A stretch of DNA of 64,000 bases. It comes from Synechococcus sp. Cruz-7E5 (lineage in GTDB: Bacteria > Cyanobacteriota > Cyanobacteriia > PCC-6307 > Cyanobiaceae). Below are positions 59,605 through 64,000 of the stretch, piece by piece (within the stretch, counting starts at the first letter, position 1; each line of letters begins with the position of its first letter). Below the pieces are notes generated by a model that was given only the letters and a program-made list of their open reading frames with translations, was not told the DNA's origin and did no database searches. Location of the stretch: NCBI RefSeq assembly GCF_024345995.1, contig NZ_JAGQCE010000004.1, positions 62,001-126,000 of the forward strand, given 5' to 3'. A program made the position numbers and the translations under genes.

Positions 59605-59865
59605 ATAGACCCAAAGACATGAATAAAGTACGAAGTCGTCAATCCAGGCGGCCTGAAAATGCTGCCTAGTGTCTTTATTGATTCAATTAAGTAGCAAATG
59701 AATCAATTTCCTGCTTAGAGCATATAGCATGCTCCTTGGGCTAGTTGCCATGCAAAGGTTTGGCAACACTCTTCGTAATGGCCTCTAGAACGGAATGGGG
59801 CCGCTGAATAAGCTCAGGCGATGGATCAGCTGATGCAACGATGAGCTGTCGTAAATCAAATCGCT
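59605..59865. other. AT-rich non-coding segment with two dyads, right part of the island
   Basis: No credible gene. Holds two inverted repeats: TTGATTCA/TGAATCAA (59678-59685 with 59699-59706) and GAGCAT-ATAGC-ATGCTC (59718-59734). The first lies about 75 bases upstream of the orphan gene's ATG and could be an operator or promoter-region dyad. A 14-bp sequence at 59821-59834 repeats in inverted orientation at 59051-59064. Confidence 0.5.
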
Positions 59866-60708
59866 TCAGCGCATCACCTTGATCTGGGGCCCATCACTCA
59901 GCGGCGCGCTGAAGCTCACAGTGCGTCCCACCCGTTGCACCGGTGTGCCGCTCATCGCTTCCAGGAAGGGCTCGATGCTGCCCTGATCGCAGCCGCTTGG
60001 GGCGTTGCCACTCACGTACTGCACCGGGATCACTCGCCGGGGTTCGAGCGCACGCACCACTGCCGCCGCCTCAGCGCCGGTATACACCTTGGCGCCACCG
60101 CCAACGCCGATGATCAGCACATCGGGCTTGCCGATCAGCACTCGGTCTTCGGGGCGCAGGGGCGCAGCAGTTCCGCCCAGGTGGGCGATCTCCAGGCCGC
60201 CCTGCTTCCAGCGCCAGAGCGTGGCCTGGCCGAAGCGCCGTCCGCCGATGCGGTCGTGGGGGATGGCTGCCCCCTCCAGCTTCAGGCCAGCAACCCGGTA
60301 GGAGCCAGGGGTCACCAGCATCCGGCCGGAGGCCACCGGGGCACCCTCATCCAGGAGCCGGCTGCTGGCCAGAATCACATCGGCGCGCACCCGCGGCTCC
60401 GCCAGGCCGGCAGCGCAGCCCACGGCCTTGAAGGGGTTCACCAGCACGGTGGCACCACCGCCCTGGATCAGCAGGGCGCTGTGGCCGTAGCTGGTGACTG
60501 AGACCCCACCGACGGCCAGGCCGGCGCCAGGCAGGCCCAGACTCACAGCAGCCATCAGGGACGCCGCGCCCACGGCTGTTGCCCGGCGGCGATGGGCCTT
60601 GCTGCCGTTGCTGGAGGGGGCCTGGTGCGGTTGCCCTGATGCGGAGGCCATGCCAGCTGGTGCGCGCCGCAGGCGCTGATCGTGGCGCGAACCTAGCAGC
60701 GTTGGCAT
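59866..60708 (-). CDS. MBL-fold (UlaG-like) protein lacking the metal-binding motif
   Basis: Exported beta-lactamase-fold protein, probably not a metallohydrolase. The fold is recognisable: SYGHSALLIQGGGATVLVNPF, PRVRADVILASSRLLDEGAP, AIPHDRIGGRRFG, LEIAHLGGTAAPL and PDVLIIGVGGGAKVYTGAE. The usual His-x-His-x-Asp-His stretch is replaced by SSRLLDEG, the Asp-Pro after the second strand by Asn-Pro, and the Gly-Asp metal ligand by Gly-Gly. A hydrophobic segment (AASLMAAVSLGLPGAGLA) near residue 50 looks like a signal or anchor. ATG 60708 is 8 bases after pabA/trpG; ATG 60651 is a shorter alternative. Confidence 0.75.
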   Translation of the reverse strand: MPTLLGSRHDQRLRRAPAGMASASGQPHQAPSSNGSKAHRRRATAVGAASLMAAVSLGLPGAGLAVGGVSVTSYGHSALLIQGGGATVLVNPFKAVGCAAGLAEPRVRADVILASSRLLDEGAPVASGRMLVTPGSYRVAGLKLEGAAIPHDRIGGRRFGQATLWRWKQGGLEIAHLGGTAAPLRPEDRVLIGKPDVLIIGVGGGAKVYTGAEAAAVVRALEPRRVIPVQYVSGNAPSGCDQGSIEPFLEAMSGTPVQRVGRTVSFSAPLSDGPQIKVMR

Positions 60709-60716
60709 GGAGGCTT

Positions 60717-61349
60717 TCAGGAGGGAGTTCCGGTGAGGGGGCTGGCGCTGGGTTGCTGGTGCTGGGCCGCCTGGCGCAGGAAGTTGGCCAGCAGCCGGTG
60801 ACCGTCCTGGGTGAGCACGCTCTCCGGATGAAACTGCACGCCTTCGATCGGGAAGTGGCGGTGGCGCAGACCCATGATCGTGCCGTCTTCCAGCCAGGCG
60901 GTGATCTCCAGCTCCGCCGGCAGGCTGGACCTCTCCGCGATCAGGCTGTGGTAACGGGTGGCTGTGAGCGGGCTGGGCAGGCCGGCGAACACCCCTTGTC
61001 CTCCGTGCAGCACAGGGGAGGTCTTGCCGTGCATCAGCTCATCGGCTCGCACCACCCGGCCGCCGAACACCTGGGCCAGACACTGGTGGCCCAGGCAGAC
61101 CCCCAGGGTCGGCACGGTCGGTCCCAGCTCCCGCAGCACATCGAGGCAGACCCCGGCCTGGTCGGGGTCGCCCGGGCCTGGTGAAATCAATATGGCCGCT
61201 GGCTGCAGGGTTCTGATCTGATCCACGCTGAGGGCATCGTTGCGCTCCACCCGCAGATCGGCGGCGATCGGGTGCTCCGTCGCCAGTTCACCGAGGTACT
61301 GCACCAGGTTGAAGGTGAAGCTGTCGTAATTGTCGAGAACCAGGAGCAT
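60717..61349 (-). CDS. trpG: Glutamine amidotransferase subunit of anthranilate/aminodeoxychorismate synthase
   Basis: Supplies ammonia to TrpE and/or PabB for tryptophan and folate synthesis; cyanobacteria often use one amphibolic subunit (trpG/pabA). The 210-residue product starts at ATG 61349 with [20 protein letters not shown]. It has the oxyanion motif [12 protein letters not shown], the nucleophile Cys in [31 protein letters not shown], and the catalytic His-x-Glu in VQFHPES. The open frame reaching 61748 upstream overlaps dgkA out of frame and is not coding. It is 23 bases after dgkA. Confidence 0.94.
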   Translation of the reverse strand: MLLVLDNYDSFTFNLVQYLGELATEHPIAADLRVERNDALSVDQIRTLQPAAILISPGPGDPDQAGVCLDVLRELGPTVPTLGVCLGHQCLAQVFGGRVVRADELMHGKTSPVLHGGQGVFAGLPSPLTATRYHSLIAERSSLPAELEITAWLEDGTIMGLRHRHFPIEGVQFHPESVLTQDGHRLLANFLRQAAQHQQPSASPLTGTPS

Positions 61350-61372
61350 CAAGCCAGCCGCCAGGCCTCCAT

Positions 61373-61846
61373 TCAAACGCCCAGGCGCAGCAGCAGGGGC
61401 GGCAGCAGCAGCAGGGCGGCGATCAGCAGCGAGGCCGCTGCGGCCACCAGCACGGCCGCAGCGGCGCAGTCCTTGGCGATGCGGGCCAGGGGATGGAAGC
61501 GGCGGCCGATGGCCAGATCCACCACCGACTCGATCGCCGTGTTGATCAGCTCCAGCACCAGCACTGCCGCCACAGTGAGCACCAGCAGTGCCAGCTGCTC
61601 GGTGCTCAGCTGCAGCCACACCCCCAGGGCGAAAACGCAGCCGCCGGTGATCGCATGGATGCGGAAGTTGCGCTGGCTGGTGAAGCCGTAAGCCAGGCCC
61701 TGGGCGGCATAGCGAAAGCTCAGGGGCAGATCGCTGGCCACACGCCATGCCCCACTTCGTTGGCCACGCCCCCGTCGCGGTGAGTCGCTGTTCATGGGAT
61801 CAGCCAGCGCAAGGGGCACCGGTTCAAGAGGGACCGGGTTAACCAT
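61373..61846 (-). CDS. dgkA: Diacylglycerol kinase / undecaprenol kinase (DgkA family)
   Basis: Small trimeric membrane kinase that phosphorylates diacylglycerol or undecaprenol. The product (157 residues from ATG 61846, or 140 from ATG 61795) has a basic N-terminus, [22 protein letters not shown], three hydrophobic helices and the active-site motifs [15 protein letters not shown] and [16 protein letters not shown]. The shorter start is favoured by family length. The gene lies between ybeY (50 bases) and pabA/trpG (23 bases), an order common in bacteria. Confidence 0.92.
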   Translation of the reverse strand: MVNPVPLEPVPLALADPMNSDSPRRGRGQRSGAWRVASDLPLSFRYAAQGLAYGFTSQRNFRIHAITGGCVFALGVWLQLSTEQLALLVLTVAAVLVLELINTAIESVVDLAIGRRFHPLARIAKDCAAAAVLVAAAASLLIAALLLLPPLLLRLGV

Positions 61847-61896
61847 GCTGCTTCCTCCTCCTTGCGTTCCGCCGCATCGGGCATCCGGGCTGAACG

Positions 61897-62493
61897 TTAC
61901 CGCTGTCGTCCAGGGGGCTCGCTGCCGTCGCTACAGGCGGAGCAAGCCAGCAGTTGATCCTGGCGGCGCAGCATGGCCTCCAGGCGGGCATCGTCGGGGT
62001 GGTCCCAGCCCAGCAGGTGGAGCAGGCCGTGGCTGGCCAGCCAGTGAAGCTCCCGGGCCAGGCTCACGCCCGCCGTTTCAGCCTGGCGGGCAGCCGTCTC
62101 CAGGGAGATCACGATGTCGCCCAGCTCCAGGGGCTCCTCTTGATCGGGCTCAGGCGCCGGCAGCTTCGGCATCGCCGGCGCCCCTGCCAGCCCCTCGTCC
62201 TGGGCGGCGAAGGCCAGCACATCGGTGGGGCCTTCCTGACTCCGCCAGCTTTCGTTGAGCTCGGCCATTTCCCCGTCGCCCACCAGGCTCAGCCCCAGGC
62301 TGTAGGCCCTCGCCCGCAGAGGTTCCGGCAACTCGGGCTGCATCTGCTCCAGCCAGGTTGCCAGCAGATCAAGCCACTGCCCATCGGCCCTGGCAGGGTC
62401 TGCCAGGCGGCCAGCGGCCTTCAGTAACTCCGGGCTCAGCTGCTCGTCACAGCTGAAGGCCAGATCAAGGCCAGGGCGAAGAATCGAGGTCAC
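61897..62493 (-). CDS. ybeY: Endoribonuclease YbeY (16S rRNA maturation)
   Basis: Zinc-dependent RNase for 16S rRNA 3' processing and ribosome quality control. The 198-residue product has LGLSLVGDGEMAELNESWR, GPTDVLAFAAQDEG, LGDIVISLETAARQA and the metal motif HGLLHLLGWDHPDD with its three His. An extra acidic/Pro-rich loop (about 15 residues, PKLPAPEPDQEEP) sits between the two conserved halves. The ATG overlaps the DUF3285 stop by 4 bases. A Cys- and Gly-containing tail of about 20 residues extends past the core. Confidence 0.95.
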   Translation of the reverse strand: MTSILRPGLDLAFSCDEQLSPELLKAAGRLADPARADGQWLDLLATWLEQMQPELPEPLRARAYSLGLSLVGDGEMAELNESWRSQEGPTDVLAFAAQDEGLAGAPAMPKLPAPEPDQEEPLELGDIVISLETAARQAETAGVSLARELHWLASHGLLHLLGWDHPDDARLEAMLRRQDQLLACSACSDGSEPPGRQR

Positions 62494-62717
62494 TGGGGCA
62501 GGCTGGGCCGGCCGAACCAGGCCAGCAGCAGCAGGACGGCGCTGAATCCCACGGCGGTGAGGCCGAAATGAAGCAGGCTCTGGCGGCCCTTGCGCACCAT
62601 GTTGCGCATCGCCAGCTTCACGAAGCTGGGCGGTGGGCTGGCAGCTGCCTGCGTGGGAGTGGATTCCGAGAGGTTGGCTTCGGCTGGGCTGGTGTCTGGG
62701 TTGCTGCTTTCAGTCAT
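62490..62717 (-). CDS. DUF3285 family small membrane protein
   Basis: 75-residue cyanobacterial protein of unknown function. A Ser/Pro/Ala-rich N-terminal half is followed by the family signature PSFVKLAMRNMVRKGRQSLLHF and one membrane helix (LTAVGFSAVLLLLAWFG). It sits between prfB and ybeY, with a 4-base overlap into ybeY and 17 bases after prfB, so it is part of the same transcript. Confidence 0.85.
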   Translation of the reverse strand: MTESSNPDTSPAEANLSESTPTQAAASPPPSFVKLAMRNMVRKGRQSLLHFGLTAVGFSAVLLLLAWFGRPSLPQ

Positions 62718-62734
62718 TGGGGCATGCGCAGGGC

Positions 62735-63860
62735 TCAGGCGGCCACATCGGCGGCGATCTCCACACCCTGGCGCAGCAGCGCCTGGATGAAGGGATCCAG
62801 GTCGCCATCCATCACCCCCTGCACATCGGTGGTTTCCACGGCGGTGCGCAGATCCTTGACCATCTGGTAGGGGTGAAACACATAGTTGCGGATCTGGTTG
62901 CCCCAGGCGGCTTCAACGATGTCGCCGCGGATGTCGGCGATCTCGGAGGCGCGCTGCTCCTGGGCGATCACCATCAGCTTGGCCATCAGCAGAGCCATCG
63001 CCTTCTCCTTGTTCTGGAGCTGGGAGCGCTCCTGGGTGCAGCGCACCGCCAGGCCGGTGGGCACATGCAGGATGCGCACCGCTGTCTCCACCTTGTTGAC
63101 GTTCTGGCCGCCGGCTCCGCCGGAGCGGGAGGTGGTGATCTCCAGGTCCTTGTCGGGGATGTCGAGCTTGACCTCCTCATCGAGCTTGGGCATCACCTCG
63201 ACGCCGGCGAAGCTGGTCTGCCGTTTGTCGTTGGCGTTGAACGGCGAGATCCGCACCAGCCGGTGAGTGCCCTTCTCGTTGCGCAGGTAGCCGTAGGCGT
63301 AGCGGCCGTCGATCTCGATCGTGCAGCTCTTGATGCCCGCTTCCTCCCCTTCCGAGAGCTCATCCACGGACACCTTCATGCCATGGTCTTCGGCCCAGCG
63401 GGTGTACATCCGCATCAGCATCAGGGCCCAGTCCTGGGCGTCGGTGCCGCCGGCGCCGGCATTGATCGAGATCACGGCGCCCTCCTTGTCGTAGATGCCG
63501 CTCAGAAGTCGCTCCAGCTCCCAGCGATCGAGCTCGGCCTTGAGCTTCTGCAGGCCGCCATTGGCCTCAGCCAGCAGTTCTTCGTCGGGCTCCAGGTCGT
63601 AGAGCTCAAGGGTTGCGCGGGCATCCTCCACAGCGGTTCGCCACTGTTGCAACTGCTCCAGCTGCGCCTTCACCTCATCGAGCTGGCGCATCTGCTTCTG
63701 GGCCTGCTGCTGGTCGTCCCAGAAGTCGGGCTGGGAGGCCAGCTGCTCCAGGTCCTGCTGACGCGCGTTCAGGGCCGGTACGTCAAAGACAGTCCTGGGC
63801 ATGGCCCAGGCGGTCGGTGAGCTCGGAGAGGTCGCGCTTGAAGTCGGTGAGATCGAGCAC
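62735..63860 (-). CDS. prfB: Peptide chain release factor 2, with programmed +1 frameshift
   Basis: Terminates translation at UGA and UAA. Synthesis starts at GTG 63860 ([20 protein letters not shown]) and runs 25 codons to CTT-TGA. There a +1 shift skips the T at 63785 and continues GAC in the second frame to 62735 ([15 protein letters not shown]). This is the classic RF2 autoregulatory site, with an AGGA stretch just upstream. The main frame has the SPF-containing [12 protein letters not shown] and the catalytic GGQ motif [19 protein letters not shown]. Total about 370 residues. An ATG inside the second frame (63803, [10 protein letters not shown]) is probably not used. Confidence 0.94.
63782..63797 (-). 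promoter_or_regulatory. prfB programmed +1 frameshift site
   Basis: On the minus strand the bases read AGGACTGTCTTTGAC: an SD-like AGGA, the slippery CTT, the in-frame TGA and the following C that together promote the shift when RF2 is limiting. The 0-frame peptide before it ends AQDCL and the +1 product continues DVPAL, matching bacterial RF2. Confidence 0.9.
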
Positions 63861-63955
63861 TGGCTGCTGCCCAACGGTTTTCCCGACCGTATCAGCGGGA
63901 CTGGGCCACTGGAGAGGCTTCTAGGATCCCGCCATTGCCATGTAGTTGGTCGATT

Positions 63956-64000
63956 GTGGTGAACACACCGGCGAAGGTCGAGATCTACACCTGGCGGTTC
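63956..64000 (+). CDS. grxC: Glutaredoxin 3 (GrxC), N-terminal fragment (runs off window)
   Basis: Only the first 14-15 codons are inside the window. From tandem GTG codons at 63956 and 63959 they read [13 protein letters not shown], the usual start of cyanobacterial GrxC just before the CPFC active site. It is divergent from prfB, with about 95 bases between. The call rests on this short stretch and on prfB-grxC adjacency remembered from other picocyanobacteria. Confidence 0.65.
   Translation, partial: MVNTPAKVEIYTWRF

Noticed and set aside
60717..61748. Longer form of the pabA/trpG frame starting at 61748
   Set aside because: The extra N-terminus overlaps dgkA in another frame; the amidotransferase begins at [11 protein letters not shown] (61349).
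63783..63860. prfB read as a broken gene with an early TGA
   Set aside because: The CTT-TGA-C context and the peptide junction match the programmed RF2 frameshift.

Overview
The window is a gene-dense, high-G+C stretch of a chromosome that reads as a picocyanobacterium of the Cyanobium / high-G+C Synechococcus type. The evidence is cyanobacterial protein families (DUF3747, DUF3285, a ClpB2-type disaggregase, ABC1 kinase, GrrM-type peptide maturase), repeated HIP1 octamers (GCGATCGC), and a housekeeping gene order (eno, gloA, clpB2, secE, nusG, rplKAJL, rnhA, pyrD, cobC-like, murG, pgk, ylqF, rluD, dppDF-like, spoT, mnmE, nadC, argS, hisC, pabA/trpG, dgkA, ybeY, prfB) that I recall as largely shared with marine Synechococcus and Prochlorococcus. 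No rRNA, tRNA, CRISPR array, transposase or phage gene was seen.

Layout. 1-12.7 kb: end of a membrane adenylate cyclase gene, thiO, gatB, a CPT-like kinase, a DUF2236(MpaB)-CoaE fusion, argJ, a SulP anion transporter, two short cyanobacterial proteins, an ABC1 kinase and a Tat-exported D-amino-acid-oxidase-like protein whose domain order is circularly permuted. 12.7-16.3 kb: an accessory patch with an outer-membrane barrel protein, an AraC DNA-binding-domain remnant, a saccharopine-dehydrogenase-like enzyme and a small secreted protein. 16.4-25 kb: enolase, glyoxalase I, ClpB2 and the secE-nusG-rplK-rplA-rplJ-rplL block, with an L10 leader, leader hairpins and back-to-back terminators. 25-33.2 kb: DUF3747 protein, rnhA-pyrD, then pilM-pilN-pilO-pilQ for the type IV pilus. 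33.2-45.5 kb: pentapeptide/TPR protein, cobC-like aminotransferase, murG, secreted proteins, a beta-hydroxyacid dehydrogenase, pgk, usp, ylqF-rluD, a CLC channel and a double-ATPase ABC protein. 45.6-52.9 kb: spoT, a GT-C-like membrane protein, DUF2062, mnmE and nadC.

The most system-like element is at 53.0-55.6 kb: a solute-binding-like GrrP, a Gly-rich precursor GrrA carrying nine tandem aromatic-x-Asn units, and a radical SAM maturase GrrM, overlapping or closely spaced like one operon. This is a ribosomally made, radical-SAM-modified peptide (three-residue cyclophane) cassette inserted between nadC and argS. A second insertion lies at 58.8-59.9 kb: an AT-rich island with one unrecognised Cys- and Gly-rich protein, bordered by an altered hisC 3' end and a 14-bp inverted repeat.

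59.9-64 kb is a minus-strand run: prfB (with a +1 programmed frameshift), DUF3285, ybeY, dgkA, pabA/trpG and an MBL-fold protein that has lost its metal ligands. The start of a glutaredoxin gene is at the right edge. Translational coupling is pervasive (many ATGA/GTGA overlaps), and several convergent pairs overlap at their 3' ends. Functional calls come from motif reading and memory of families; no database search was run.
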